NCBI GenBank assembly: GCA_022839625.1
Contig: JALHJL010000003.1
Span: 1-64,000, forward strand
DNA length: 64,000 nucleotides
From: Phycisphaerales bacterium
GTDB taxonomy: Bacteria; Planctomycetota; Phycisphaerae; UBA1845; Fen-1342
Direction of reading: 5' to 3'
The first letter of the stretch is position 1, and every line of letters begins with the position of its first letter. Of this stretch, positions 23,595-33,104 are shown piece by piece. Below the pieces are notes generated by a model. That model was not told the DNA's origin, made no database searches, and worked only from the letters and a program-made list of their open reading frames with translations. Made by a program: the position numbers and the translations under genes.

Positions 23595-25265
23595 ATGTTC
23601 TCCCACCCACTCCTGCTCGCGGACAGCGAGCTGCTTCTGCCTGCGCTTATGTTGGCCTCTGCTGCTGTTGGAGGCGCCCTGGTCCTGGCGTTCATCCGCG
23701 TCCTGGACCGCAAGGAGCGAGCGAATCGCGAGGTCCAGGCCAACCGCCTGATCGACGAGGCCCGCGAGCGCGGGGCAGCGGTCCTCAAAGCCGCCGAGGT
23801 CGACGCGCAGAAAAAGGTCCTCGAGGCCATCGAGCGCTTCGAGCAGGAAACCGCGGAAACTCGCAACGAGTTGCGGGCGGCGGAGCGCCGGCTCGACAAG
23901 CGTGAAGACGTGCTGGCGAAGAAAGAGGACGTACTGGCCACCAAGGAGCGCAAGCTCGAGGCGGACCAAGGCAAGCTCGCCGAACAGGGCAAGGCGCTCG
24001 CCGAGAAATCCGCCCAGGTGGAAAGCCTTCTGGCGCAGCAACGCTCCGAGCTGCTGCGCATCGCGCGGTTGAGCCCGGAGCAGGCCAAGTCGTTGTGCTT
24101 GAAGCAGATCGAGCGCGAGGTGGAAAAGGACGCCGGGCAGCTCGTCGAGCGCATCATCACCAACGCCGAGGACAACGCGCGCGAGAAAGCCCGCTACATC
24201 ATCGTTTCGGCGATCCAGCGCTACGCCGCCGAACATACCTGCGAGAGCGTGGTTGATACCGTGGACGTGCCGTCCGATGAGATGAAGGGGCGCGTTATCG
24301 GACGTGAAGGCCGGAACATCCGTGCCTTCGAGAAGGTCACCGGCGTAACGGTCATCGTCGATGACACCCCCGGCATCGTGCAGGTCTCCTGTTTCAACCC
24401 GGTGCGGCGCGAAATCGCCCGCCTGTCCCTGGACCAGCTCATTCGCGACGGGCGGATTCACCCAACGCGGATTGAGGAGATCGTCGCCCAGGTTACGAAG
24501 GAGGTTGAGGAGCGCATCGTCACCGCCGGCCGCGAAGCCGCCGCCACCGCCAACGTCGCCGGCGTGAACAAGAAGATCCTCGACGTGCTGGGGCGGCTCC
24601 AGTTCCGTACGAGCTACGGGCAGAACGTCCTCAAGCACAGCATCGAGGTGGCCTATCTCTGCGGGCTCATGGCCGACGAGTTGGGCCTCGACTCCGCCTT
24701 GGCCCGCCGTTGCGGCCTGCTCCACGACCTCGGGAAAGCACTCGACCACGAGGCGGAAGGCAGTCACACCAAGGTCGGCTACGAGTTCGCACGGCGTTTC
24801 AACGAGCCGCCCGCCGTGCTTAACGCGATCATCGGTCACCACGGGGACGTCGCGGCGACGCACCCGTTCACGCCGCTCGTGGCGGCGGCGGACGCCATCA
24901 GCGCCGCCCGGCCCGGCAGCCGCCGCGAGTCGATCGAGCGCTACATCAAGCGCTTGCAGGAATTGGAGGCGATCGCGACCTCGTTCTCCGGCGTGCGGCA
25001 GGCGTACGCGATCGAAGCGGGACGCGAGGTTCGTGTCATTGTGGACGCCGAACGCGTGGATGACCGCTCGTCACTGAAGCTGGCGCGCGACGTAGCCCAC
25101 AAGATCGAGGAAGACGTTGCCACCTTCCCCGGCGAGATCAAGGTCACCGTCTTGCGCGAGGTGCGGGCTACGGAGTACGCGATCAGCGGCAAGCACCGCG
25201 GCAATGGCGAGCGCTACGAGTCCGCCATGCTCGAGCCTCAAAGCGAAGACACGCCGGCGGTCTGA
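23595..25265 (+). CDS. rny: Ribonuclease Y
   Basis: A 556-residue endoribonuclease with an N-terminal membrane helix (about 14-36), a long coiled coil (40-200), a KH RNA-binding domain with GRVIGREGRNIRAFE (from 232) and an HD domain with LLHDLGKALDHE (H377, D378), then a conserved C-terminal domain. It starts mRNA decay at the inner membrane. Length is close to the family norm of about 520. The leader (above) suggests possible control at translation. It converges with the lipoprotein gene downstream. Confidence 0.95.
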   Translation: MFSHPLLLADSELLLPALMLASAAVGGALVLAFIRVLDRKERANREVQANRLIDEARERGAAVLKAAEVDAQKKVLEAIERFEQETAETRNELRAAERRLDKREDVLAKKEDVLATKERKLEADQGKLAEQGKALAEKSAQVESLLAQQRSELLRIARLSPEQAKSLCLKQIEREVEKDAGQLVERIITNAEDNAREKARYIIVSAIQRYAAEHTCESVVDTVDVPSDEMKGRVIGREGRNIRAFEKVTGVTVIVDDTPGIVQVSCFNPVRREIARLSLDQLIRDGRIHPTRIEEIVAQVTKEVEERIVTAGREAAATANVAGVNKKILDVLGRLQFRTSYGQNVLKHSIEVAYLCGLMADELGLDSALARRCGLLHDLGKALDHEAEGSHTKVGYEFARRFNEPPAVLNAIIGHHGDVAATHPFTPLVAAADAISAARPGSRRESIERYIKRLQELEAIATSFSGVRQAYAIEAGREVRVIVDAERVDDRSSLKLARDVAHKIEEDVATFPGEIKVTVLREVRATEYAISGKHRGNGERYESAMLEPQSEDTPAV

Positions 25266-25284
25266 ACGAGCCTCGCCGCCAACG

Positions 25285-25311
25285 CGCGCGGTGAGACTTC
25301 GCTACCGCGCG
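25285..25311. terminator. Hairpin between convergent rny and lipoprotein genes
   Basis: CGCGCGGT (25285-25292) and ACCGCGCG (25304-25311) form a perfect 8-bp stem. It overlaps the stop codon of the minus-strand gene. No T-run on either strand, so termination is only likely from position. Confidence 0.4.
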
Positions 25312-26765
25312 GCCTGGGCGACCGGATCGCCGGCCAGCGCATCCGTCCACCCGGCGGGCATTTCCAACTCGACGAGCCAAACCCGCCCCTGGCCGACGTC
25401 CTGGCTCCAGTTGCTGGCCCAAACGATCCGGGAGCCGTCGCTGCTGATGCTGGCGTGCGTTTCCTCCCAGTACTCGCCCGTAGTGCCGTAGACCTTCGCC
25501 AGATAGAACGACCGCGGCTGCTGCCGGCTCAGTTCGACCAGAATGATCGAGCGGTCCAGCCAGTTCTGCTCGGGAAGCTCGGGAGCGATGTACGTTGAGA
25601 TCACGCAGTACCCCGGCACATTGCACGAGATGTGCACTCCGCTGTTGAGTCCGATCGGCGACTGGGCGTCATAGAACAGGCGCACGAGTCGTACGTGCTG
25701 CGTGCCCTCGTACGCGCCGCCGGCCTCCAGGATCGGCCGTGTCGCGGGGTCGAGGGGGATAAGGTCCACGGAATCAGTATTCACGTTCTGCATCACGATC
25801 ACTTCGCCGCCGTCGCGGTCAAGCCCTACGTCGGCGTGCGCGGTGGCATAGTCGAGGCGATGAAACGTGGAAAGCTCGCGGTCGGCGAGCGTGAGGCCGC
25901 ACAACTCTCCGGCGTTGTCATAATCCCCGCCGATCAGGACCCAGGTTCCGCGGGGCGACATCCCCACCCAGTCGATGAGCGACTCCGCGGTTGCCAGGCC
26001 GCGAACGCCCAGGACGCGGTCGGTTTCGCGGTCCCACGTGAATAGATACCTGGACCGGTAGTCTTCGTTCACGCCCTGAATCAAGAAGGCCCAGTAGCGC
26101 CGGTCGTAGGAAGACTCGCCTTCGTCCCGCATCGTGATGCGGTACAGGTCCGGCTCCGCGGCCAGTAACGGCCCGACGGTCGGATCCGTTGTGAAATCCT
26201 TGACCGTCGCGGGCTCGCCGGTCGTGACGTTGACGGTCAAGATCTGGAACTCGCGCAACCCCCAGATCAGGTTGGCGTCGGCGCGGTCCCAGCGCGGCTC
26301 TTCGATCTCCAGCGTGCGCACCAGGTTCCCGTCCCGGTCATACGGCAGGTCTTGCGTGCGATAGACCCGCCATTCGCCGGACGGCAGGTACATCAGCACG
26401 ATGAGGGAATGATCGGCGTTGAACGGGTCGTGCCGGGCGTACTCATGGCGCAGGCCGGCCGCCTCGGTGGCACGTGTCTGGGCCAGCCCGAAGCGCTCGT
26501 CCAGGAGTGCTTCCCCGGGCGCGGGGACCGCCGCCGGCACGAGCTTGTACGTCGGGTTGTCGCCTGAGAGCGGGTCAGGAACCTCGACGAGCTCCACTCT
26601 CGAATCCCCCGGCGCATTCGCGTCACCGGGGGAGTTCGCATCAGGTCCCGGCCCATCCGAGGACGACGGCCCCCATGGACAACCCATCAGCAACGCCGCC
26701 AAACAGGCCGCAGCGACAATGCAACGGCTTGTAGGGCAGCCGGCCCGACGATCAATCGTTGTCAT
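25302..26765 (-). CDS. Lipoprotein with TolB-like beta-propeller
   Basis: The 487-residue product has a lipoprotein signal (CLAALLMGC), a Pro/Gly/Asp linker, then propeller-like strands: SLIVLMYLPSGEWRVYRT, RYWAFLIQGVNEDYRSRYLFTWD, GTWVLIGGDYDNAG and GSRIVWASNWSQDVGQG. The last resembles the IAFTSxR repeats of TolB/WD40 proteins. It would sit on the periplasmic face of a membrane. Its start overlaps the stop of the radical SAM gene by 14 bp, so the two are probably coupled. Function is unknown. Confidence 0.7.
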   Translation of the reverse strand: MTTIDRRAGCPTSRCIVAAACLAALLMGCPWGPSSSDGPGPDANSPGDANAPGDSRVELVEVPDPLSGDNPTYKLVPAAVPAPGEALLDERFGLAQTRATEAAGLRHEYARHDPFNADHSLIVLMYLPSGEWRVYRTQDLPYDRDGNLVRTLEIEEPRWDRADANLIWGLREFQILTVNVTTGEPATVKDFTTDPTVGPLLAAEPDLYRITMRDEGESSYDRRYWAFLIQGVNEDYRSRYLFTWDRETDRVLGVRGLATAESLIDWVGMSPRGTWVLIGGDYDNAGELCGLTLADRELSTFHRLDYATAHADVGLDRDGGEVIVMQNVNTDSVDLIPLDPATRPILEAGGAYEGTQHVRLVRLFYDAQSPIGLNSGVHISCNVPGYCVISTYIAPELPEQNWLDRSIILVELSRQQPRSFYLAKVYGTTGEYWEETHASISSDGSRIVWASNWSQDVGQGRVWLVELEMPAGWTDALAGDPVAQAAR

Positions 26766-27825
26766 GCTCTGCGCCTCCCGCCGCGGCCGACGCCGCAGGC
26801 AACCAACCGTTACCGGTGGGCCGGCCGCGGTCGAACAGCAGCGTAGGCAGGCTCATCGTCAGTCCCCACGGATCGTACAGGCTTTCGATCTCGCCGCGGC
26901 AGTTGTACCAGCAGGCGCGGCAGCGCCGCGCTATCGTGTCGTTACGCAGCCGTTGAACGATCTCCTGGGCGGAGTGCTTGAAGAGATGGGCCACCGGGTG
27001 GGCCCGCTCCTCCACGCAAATCGCGATCTCTCCGGTCGAATCGATGCTGAAGAACCCTCGGCCGGCGCGGCATCCGCCCACACCGCCATTGAGCGCCGCG
27101 TCGAACCGCGACAGGAAATATGGATTGCTCAGAAAGTTCCGGTACTTTCGCCGCAGGTCCAGCAGGTAGCGGCCCACCGTTCCGTCGCCGTGGTGTATGA
27201 ACCGCGTCGCGCCGGTCTTGCGCGCTCCGTAGGGCTGCACCATGAAGTAGGCGTCGCGCTCCGCCGCCATCCGGACCATCGGCTCGATGTCGGCCAGGTT
27301 GTCGTCCATCAGCACGGCCATCCAGTTCACACGCTGCCACTTGAAACGCCGCGCCGCGCTGAAGTGCTCCACCGCCGCCAACGCGCGTTCGAAAGCGCCC
27401 GGCACCCCCCGGCGGCGATCGTGCCGCGCAGCGTCCGGGTAGTCCAGGCTGACGGAGATGCCCCACAGGCCGGCCTCGAACAGGTCGGCGGCCAGCTCCG
27501 GCGTCGAGAACCAGCCGTTGGTTGTGATGAACGGGAAGTGCCATTCGGCGACGGCGGCCACCACGTCCACGATGTCCGGCCGCACCAGCGGCTCGCCCCC
27601 GGCCAGGCTGACCAGCAGGGCACCGAGGTCAGCCAGCTTCTTCGATCCGGCGCGGAAGTCCGCCACCGAGAGTTCCGGCGCGTCGCCCATCGAATCCGCC
27701 CAGTAGTGGCAGAAACTGCACCGGAAGTTGCAGCGGTAGTTCACCTGCCAGGCGCACCAGACCGGGTGGCGGGACAGGTACGCCCGCGCCAGGTGCACCT
27801 TCTTCTGAAAGGGGGAACGCGCCAA
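26752..27825 (-). CDS. Radical SAM enzyme with SPASM-like C-terminus
   Basis: The 357-residue enzyme carries the 4Fe-4S motif CNFRCSFC (32-39) in VNYRCNFRCSFCHYW, then SLAGGEPLVRPDI (the GGEP motif), TTNGWF and a C-terminal Cys set (CRAGRGFFSIDSTGEIAICVEE, CRACWYNCRGE) like SPASM or twitch domains that hold extra clusters. Such enzymes modify peptides or sugars, but also include coenzyme and hopanoid enzymes. No peptide substrate is visible nearby. It is first in a two-gene unit with the lipoprotein. Confidence 0.88.
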   Translation of the reverse strand: MARSPFQKKVHLARAYLSRHPVWCAWQVNYRCNFRCSFCHYWADSMGDAPELSVADFRAGSKKLADLGALLVSLAGGEPLVRPDIVDVVAAVAEWHFPFITTNGWFSTPELAADLFEAGLWGISVSLDYPDAARHDRRRGVPGAFERALAAVEHFSAARRFKWQRVNWMAVLMDDNLADIEPMVRMAAERDAYFMVQPYGARKTGATRFIHHGDGTVGRYLLDLRRKYRNFLSNPYFLSRFDAALNGGVGGCRAGRGFFSIDSTGEIAICVEERAHPVAHLFKHSAQEIVQRLRNDTIARRCRACWYNCRGEIESLYDPWGLTMSLPTLLFDRGRPTGNGWLPAASAAAGGAEHDND

Positions 27826-28193
27826 ATTGCACCCTCACGTTCGCGGGATCGTCGCCCGGGGGCTCGCCTCACGGGCCGATAGAATAACCATTTCCGTCAA
27901 GTTGAGACACGAAAAGTCCCCGGGGGGGCGGCACTTTGATGAGAAAAACGGCTCAAGGCGCGGGCTCGGCGGGTCGATGATGAGATTGCGCAATACCCCT
28001 CCTTACTCTCTCACACTCCGGAACTCGCTCCCCGCGGGTTCCGGGGCGTTTTTTTTGAGAGACTGCGGCCGATTCCCCCGGAACCGCTCCCGAGGCGTGC
28101 ATTACGCAGCCGGCCGAGCCCATGAGCGCGAAGCGGATCCGCACGCGCGGCTCGCCGAAGGTTGCCTCAAGGACATGGAATCGTCGTGGAGTA
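27826..28193. other. Gene-free interval between the radical SAM gene and tRNA-Arg
   Basis: No coding region is convincing on either strand. The only clear element is the plus-strand terminator at 28018-28056. No plus-strand gene lies within 2.5 kb upstream, so a small RNA between about 27840 and 28056 is possible; I found no good promoter for one. Confidence 0.35.
28018..28056 (+). terminator. Rho-independent terminator with no obvious gene
   Basis: CCGGAACTCG (28018-28027) pairs with CGGGTTCCGG (28035-28044) with one mismatch, followed by GGCG and eight T (28049-28056). Outer TCTCTC and GAGAGA could extend pairing. This is the clearest intrinsic terminator in the window. Confidence 0.7.
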
Positions 28194-28268
28194 CGCGCCC
28201 GGTCTGATTCGAACAGACGACCTGCGGATTAGAAGTCCGCTGCTCTATCCAGGCTGAGCTACGGGCGC
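28194..28268 (-). tRNA. tRNA-Arg (anticodon UCU)
   Basis: Reading the minus strand gives a full cloverleaf: acceptor GCGCCCG/CGGGCGC, D stem GCTC/GAGC, anticodon stem GCGGA/TCCGC around loop CTTCTAA, and T arm GTCTG-TTCGAAT-CAGAC. The anticodon is TCT, reading AGA (and AGG). The 3' CCA is not encoded. Confidence 0.97.
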
Positions 28269-28601
28269 AAATAACACCATTCTCGGGAAGTCCGTGCCAT
28301 CCGCCCAGACCTTCCGGGGGCTCTCCAGCGTGCTTGGTGCGCGCTCGGAGTCCACCAGAGTCTACCAGAATCGCGCCGCACTGTCCGTCTCGCGCCAACC
28401 ATCCGACAAGACGGAATCGGCGTTTCTTCGCGCGCCAACAAGTGCCACCGGTGCGGACGCGCGTGCGTGATCGCTCCCGGCCGCGCGGCCCCCTGCCGAC
28501 CCGGCAAGGCGCTCACGGCACCGGCGGATGCCAAAGTGGCGGGCGAGACGCCCACCCCAGCCAGCAGACGCCCGCTACATGCGGCGAGACGCCGACAGCA
28601 T
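28269..28601. other. Gene-free interval with a REP-like palindrome
   Basis: Nothing coding is convincing. The 21-bp near-palindrome at 28536-28556 matches, in inverse orientation, the one inside neuC at 14091-14111. A weaker relative, GCGGCGAGACGCCG, follows at about 28578-28591. Confidence 0.55.
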
Positions 28602-30376
28602 CTAACGGAACAGCGGCGCCTTCAGGATCGGCCGCTTGTCGTGTTCCTGCTCGACCTTCGACAGTTGCAGCTCTTCAAACAGCACCGGCGGGGCAACAAT
28701 GGTCGTGGGCGGCGTCGCCCCACCGAGCCCGACGCCGATGTAGTTGTAAACGAACGGCGTATCCCCGGCCGCGGCGATCCGTCTCAGGTGGCTGACGTCG
28801 GCGGGCCCGAACTCGCAGCCGCGCAGCGGCTCCTCCCGCCCGTCGGCCACGTAGACCTTGTGCGCAACGACGGGGTCGCTCAGCCCGCTGGGGCTCTGCA
28901 TGAAACCGCCGTGCTGAAACCGCATCACGAGCGACATCATGTCCGACGGTTGGGAGGCCAGGCTCAGCGAATGCAGCGACCGGACGCGCACGCCGTACTC
29001 CAGCCCGGCGTCCTTGGCCGCCGCGATCAGGGCATCCTTCAGCTCGGCGTTGGGGACGGCGTTGGCGTCGTCGATGAAAAGACAGGCGGCGGCGGCCTGG
29101 GGCGCGCTGCCGCCGGGCGCGCGGCGACCGTGTCCGTTGGAGCCGGAGAGTTTCTTGGTCGGGGCGCGCGACAGGCAGAGGTTCTCGAGCCTGCCGTCCT
29201 TAACGATGTCGACGCGCGCCGCCGCGACACCCTCGTCGTCGTAGCGGTAGTGTCCGAGCAGGACGGCGTCCGCGTGTTTGTGGACGGTCGGATCGTCCCA
29301 GACCTGGAAGGTCTTGGGCAGGATGCGGGTGCCCAGCCGTGCCTCGAGCTTCTCCGTGCTCGGCGACATGCGCCGCTGCTCGCCGACGGGATCGGGCCGG
29401 CCGGCCACGCCTTCCGAAAGCAACGACTGAAACACCTGCGCGGCGGCGACGCCCTCGAACAACACCGGACCCGTGTAGTGCTCGATGACGGGGGCCTGCA
29501 ACGCCTGCGTCAACGTGGCCACGAGGTTGTCCACCTCCGCGAGCAGCTTCTCGAGCGGCGGGAAGTCGTCCGCCGTGTCCCCGGCGAAGGTCCGGCTGTC
29601 GGCGATGCGCATGCCGTCGTCGGCCTGGACGGCGGCACTGATGACGAGCAGGGCGCCGCGATCGGCGACGCGCAGGCGCGTGCCTTCGGAGTTGACGACG
29701 TACCGATTGCCGGCGGCCACCAGCAGCCGCGCGCCGGACTCCTGGACCGGCTCGCACTGCTTGAAGCGCCCGGAGATGCGGCGGAGGTTGTCCTCCCAGA
29801 GCGCTTCGTCAAAGCGAAAGACGGCGGTGGGATCGATGTGCTGCACGGCCGGCGCGGGCGAGAAATCGTTGGGGCGATCGGCGATGTGCTTGTCGCGCAG
29901 GTAGGCGCGTTTCTTGGTCAGCGTCTCGACGGCGTGCTTGTAGCCGTCGTCGGCCGCACGCCAGATCGCCTGCCGCAGCGCGACGTAATCGTCGTCGAGC
30001 GGCAGGGAGGCGTCGCCGTAGGCGCCGCCGAAGCCAAAGAAGCCCCCGCTATCCACGAAGTTGGTGTTGTCCAGTTCGGGCGAGCCGACGCGGATTTGGG
30101 CGCGGAAGTCGCGCGAGCGATCCCGGCTGCGCCCGGTGATGGCCCCATACGAGGCGGAGAGCTGTGGTACATCAGGGCGTCGTCCGCGTCGAACTGGACG
30201 AAATACGGCTTCTCCAGGTCTTCCATCTGCAACGTCAGGGAGCGCTCCAGTTCGTCGGCGAGCGCGCGCAGTAATGCGTCGCTGTCGGGCAGCGGCTCGT
30301 CCGCCACGGCCCCGCCCACGGCGCAACCGGTGATCGCCAGGACCGCAAAGATCGACTGCCAGGCTCGTTGTTTCAC
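28602..30376 (-). pseudogene. TldE/PmbA-family partner protein, frameshifted near its N-terminus
   Basis: The upstream frame from GTG 30376 (after GAGGAG) encodes a signal sequence (MKQRAWQSIFAVLAITGCA) and the first 65 residues, to about FDADDALMYH near 30165. The body continues in another frame from LSASYGAI down to 28602. The 1775-nt span is one base short of whole codons. The body is TldD/TldE-like (RRISGRFKQCEP, GVAGRPDPVGEQ, LLGHYRYDDEGV, VGLGGATPPTTIVAPPVLFEE) but lacks the HExxxH zinc site, as in TldE. If real, the shift would kill the exported form; a sequencing error is equally likely. Confidence 0.7.
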
Positions 30377-30413
30377 GGTTCTTGCTCCTCGCAGGTGGCC
30401 AGGTGGCCGACGC

Positions 30414-32138
30414 TCAGGGCGCCACTACGGACGGTTGCGCGATCGGCGGGGGCAGGATCGGCGGCTTGTCCTGCTCGCGCCGACGTTTTTCGACCTCGAC
30501 CTGAGAAACCAGAATGCTGGGCGAGATGGCCGACACCGGCACGTTGCCCGATTCCGCTCCGCACGTCCCGTTGAAGACCGCCGGGTCGTCGCCGGCGTAG
30601 ATGATCTTGGAGAAGCAGGTGAGTGGCGTGCCCACGATGTCCACGCCGCGGACCAGCTCATCGGGCCGACCGTCGGCATACACGCGATAGACGACGACCG
30701 GCAGGACCTTGAAGGTCTGGGTTCCCCTGCGGCGCGTCCCCGTGAACCCGCCGGTGATGTCCTCGAAGAGCAGGCCGTAGGGCTTGTCCTGCGTGCGGCA
30801 CTCCTCGATGAGCAACTCCCGCAGCCTCGGGAAGCTGACGGTTTCGCTGGACTCAACAATCAGGTTGCCCTGGCGAGCCACGACCGCGCGGCCCGGCTCG
30901 CGGCGGCCGTGACCGGTGGACTGGGGAAAACCCTCCAGCGGCGAGCGCGAGAGCAGGAAGCCCTGGAGCACGCCGCGCTCGACCAGCGTGGCGTTGCGCG
31001 CGGGGACGCCCTCATCGTCGAAGCGGTAGAAGCCGCGCAAGTCCTCGTCGCCGAAGCGGGCCAGCGTGGGATCGTCGCGCACGCTCATGAACTCGGGGAG
31101 TACGAGTTCGCCGATCTTCTTGGCGAACGTCTGGCCTTCTTCAACATCCTTCTGGCGATGCCCTTCGATGCGGTGGCCGAAGATCTCGTGGAAGAAGACG
31201 CCGCTGGCGCGGTTCATCAGGATGGCGGGGCCCGTGTAGGGCTCGACGAGCGGGGCGTCGCGCAGGGCGAGCACCTGGTTGATGACCTTCCGGAGCGCCT
31301 CGGCAATCTGCTCCGCCGTCGGCAACCCGTCCTCGCGGGCGGCGTTGAAGATGTAGGTTTGGCTGAGTTCCATGCCGTCTTCGGCCTTCGTTCCGGCGGT
31401 GACAAAGACGCGGAACAGCTTGCGCCCGGTTTGCAGCCGGGTGCCCTCGCTGGTCACCATGCTGCGGTTCTGCGCACCGGCGGTCAGCGAAACGGAGGAC
31501 GAGTAGATCAACGGATACTCGCGGGCGAGTTGCGAGACCTCGCGAAGCGTGTCGGCCCACGCAGCCCGGTCCAGTTGCAGGCTGACGGCCGGCTCGCTGT
31601 ACACGCTCGGCGACTCCCGCGTGAAGTCACCCGATTTGTCCTCTTCTTCTACCTTGGTCTTCAGGTCGGTCAGCACGCGCTGGTACTTCCTGGCGGCGGC
31701 CTTGAACGCCTTGTCGGTGGCCAGCCAAAGGCTTTGGCGGATGGCGTCCGGATCATCGTCCAGGCTCAGCTCGGTCGCGCCCGCGAACATTGCCATGAAC
31801 TCAGCCGGGTCGAACCCCCCTCCGCCGCGCAACTTGTGGGTGTTGTCGACCGCATAATCGCCGACCCGCACGTCGACGTCGAGCCAGCGCTTCTGCGTCG
31901 CGTCGTCTTCCTCGAGGGCTCCCAGGGCAGCCCGGATCGACAGCATCTCGCGGTCGGTCACCGTGTATGCCAGGTAGTAGGGTCTCGTGCCGTCCGGCAG
32001 TACGAGCTGATCGATGGAGTAGTCCAACTCCTCCGCCAGCACGCTGCACAGGTCGGGGCCGGCGGCGGCGGCCGTCTCAGACGCCGAGTCCCACATGCCG
32101 GCGATCGCCACGCAGCCCAGCGTCAGAATCCATCTCAT
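30414..32138 (-). CDS. Exported TldD-family zinc metallopeptidase
   Basis: A 574-residue protein with a signal peptide (MRWILTLGCVAIAGMW) ahead of a TldD-like domain. The zinc motif HEIFGH is at 317-322 (FFHEIFGHRIEGHRQ), followed by YRFDDEGVPARNATLVERGVLQGFLLSR and GHGRREPGRAVVARQGNL. TldD with TldE forms a barrel-shaped protease that trims unfolded peptides; classic pairs are cytoplasmic, while these two carry export signals. The ATG at 32138 follows GAGGA. The TldE-like gene follows 37 bp downstream in the same operon. Confidence 0.85.
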   Translation of the reverse strand: MRWILTLGCVAIAGMWDSASETAAAAGPDLCSVLAEELDYSIDQLVLPDGTRPYYLAYTVTDREMLSIRAALGALEEDDATQKRWLDVDVRVGDYAVDNTHKLRGGGGFDPAEFMAMFAGATELSLDDDPDAIRQSLWLATDKAFKAAARKYQRVLTDLKTKVEEEDKSGDFTRESPSVYSEPAVSLQLDRAAWADTLREVSQLAREYPLIYSSSVSLTAGAQNRSMVTSEGTRLQTGRKLFRVFVTAGTKAEDGMELSQTYIFNAAREDGLPTAEQIAEALRKVINQVLALRDAPLVEPYTGPAILMNRASGVFFHEIFGHRIEGHRQKDVEEGQTFAKKIGELVLPEFMSVRDDPTLARFGDEDLRGFYRFDDEGVPARNATLVERGVLQGFLLSRSPLEGFPQSTGHGRREPGRAVVARQGNLIVESSETVSFPRLRELLIEECRTQDKPYGLLFEDITGGFTGTRRRGTQTFKVLPVVVYRVYADGRPDELVRGVDIVGTPLTCFSKIIYAGDDPAVFNGTCGAESGNVPVSAISPSILVSQVEVEKRRREQDKPPILPPPIAQPSVVAP

Positions 32139-32306
32139 GACTTGTCCTCGCGCGCAGAAGAACGTGTTTCGAGACAGCCCGCGGAGGGCCAGCGTCCCGT
32201 GTTCTGACCCAACGCGAACTATTGTACCCGCGGGCTGGAGAGTCTCCAAATCGTTTCGCAGTGCCGGCGGGCGCGGCCGCCGGGGGCCGGTCCCGCCGCG
32301 TGGGAT

Positions 32307-33104
32307 TCAGCTCCCCGCGGGCGTGGTCTCGTCGGTCGGCTCGTCGGTGAGCCGTAGGAAGATGTCCTCCAGCCGGCCGTCCATGCGCGACTGTGCGCGC
32401 AGCTCGCCGAGCGTCCCCAGCGCGACGAGGCGGCCGTGGTGGATGATGCCGATGCGGTCGGCCAGTTGCTCCGCGACGTCGAGGGTGTGCGTGCTCATGA
32501 ACACCGTCTGCCCGGAGTCCGCCAGCTCGCGAAAGATGTCCTTCATGGCCCGGGCCGTCCGGGGATCCAGGCCGACCATCGGTTCGTCGACGATCAGCAC
32601 GCGCGGGCCGTGCAGTAGCGCCGCCGCCAGCGCCACTTTCTGCTTCATGCCGTGGCTGTAGGTCTCACAAAGCTGATCGAGGAAGCCGTCCATCCCCAGG
32701 CGTTGATTCAGGGCGCCCAGCCGCTGGGCGGCGACGGTCTCCGACACGCCGTACATGTCCCGCGTGAAATGGATGAACTCGCGGCCGGTCAGCTTGTCGT
32801 AGACGAAAGGCTGGTCGGGGACGTAGGCAATGTGCTGCTTGGCCTGAAGTGCCTGGTGCCGCAGCGACAGCCCACAGACGCGGACGGTGCCCGCGTCCGG
32901 GCGCAGGAGCCCGGTGGTCACCTTCAGGGTGGTCGTCTTCCCTGCTCCGTTTGGCCCAAGAAACGCGAAGATCTCGCCCTCGTAAAGCGTCAACGACAGG
33001 TCCCGCACGGCCACTTGATCGCCGAAGGACTTGGTGATTCCCTCCAGTTGCACCGCGACCGGGGAAGGTGGGGAGAGCACCACGGTGTCGGAAACGGGGT
33101 TCAT
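32307..33104 (-). CDS. ABC transporter ATP-binding protein
   Basis: The 265-residue ATPase has Walker A LGPNGAGKTTT, the signature YSHGMKQKVALAAALL, Walker B VLIVDEPMVGLDP and the switch His in STHTLD. It looks most like ABC-2 type exporters (CcmA/NatA group). The usual permease is missing; the upstream partner (33101-34009) overlaps it by ATGA and is not a permease. The long frame from 33569 is rejected because it reads through that partner. Confidence 0.9.
   Translation of the reverse strand: MNPVSDTVVLSPPSPVAVQLEGITKSFGDQVAVRDLSLTLYEGEIFAFLGPNGAGKTTTLKVTTGLLRPDAGTVRVCGLSLRHQALQAKQHIAYVPDQPFVYDKLTGREFIHFTRDMYGVSETVAAQRLGALNQRLGMDGFLDQLCETYSHGMKQKVALAAALLHGPRVLIVDEPMVGLDPRTARAMKDIFRELADSGQTVFMSTHTLDVAEQLADRIGIIHHGRLVALGTLGELRAQSRMDGRLEDIFLRLTDEPTDETTPAGS

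Noticed and set aside
28467..32207. 1246-residue plus-strand open frame
   Set aside because: It lies opposite the TldE/TldD genes, has no family motifs, and reflects high GC third positions.
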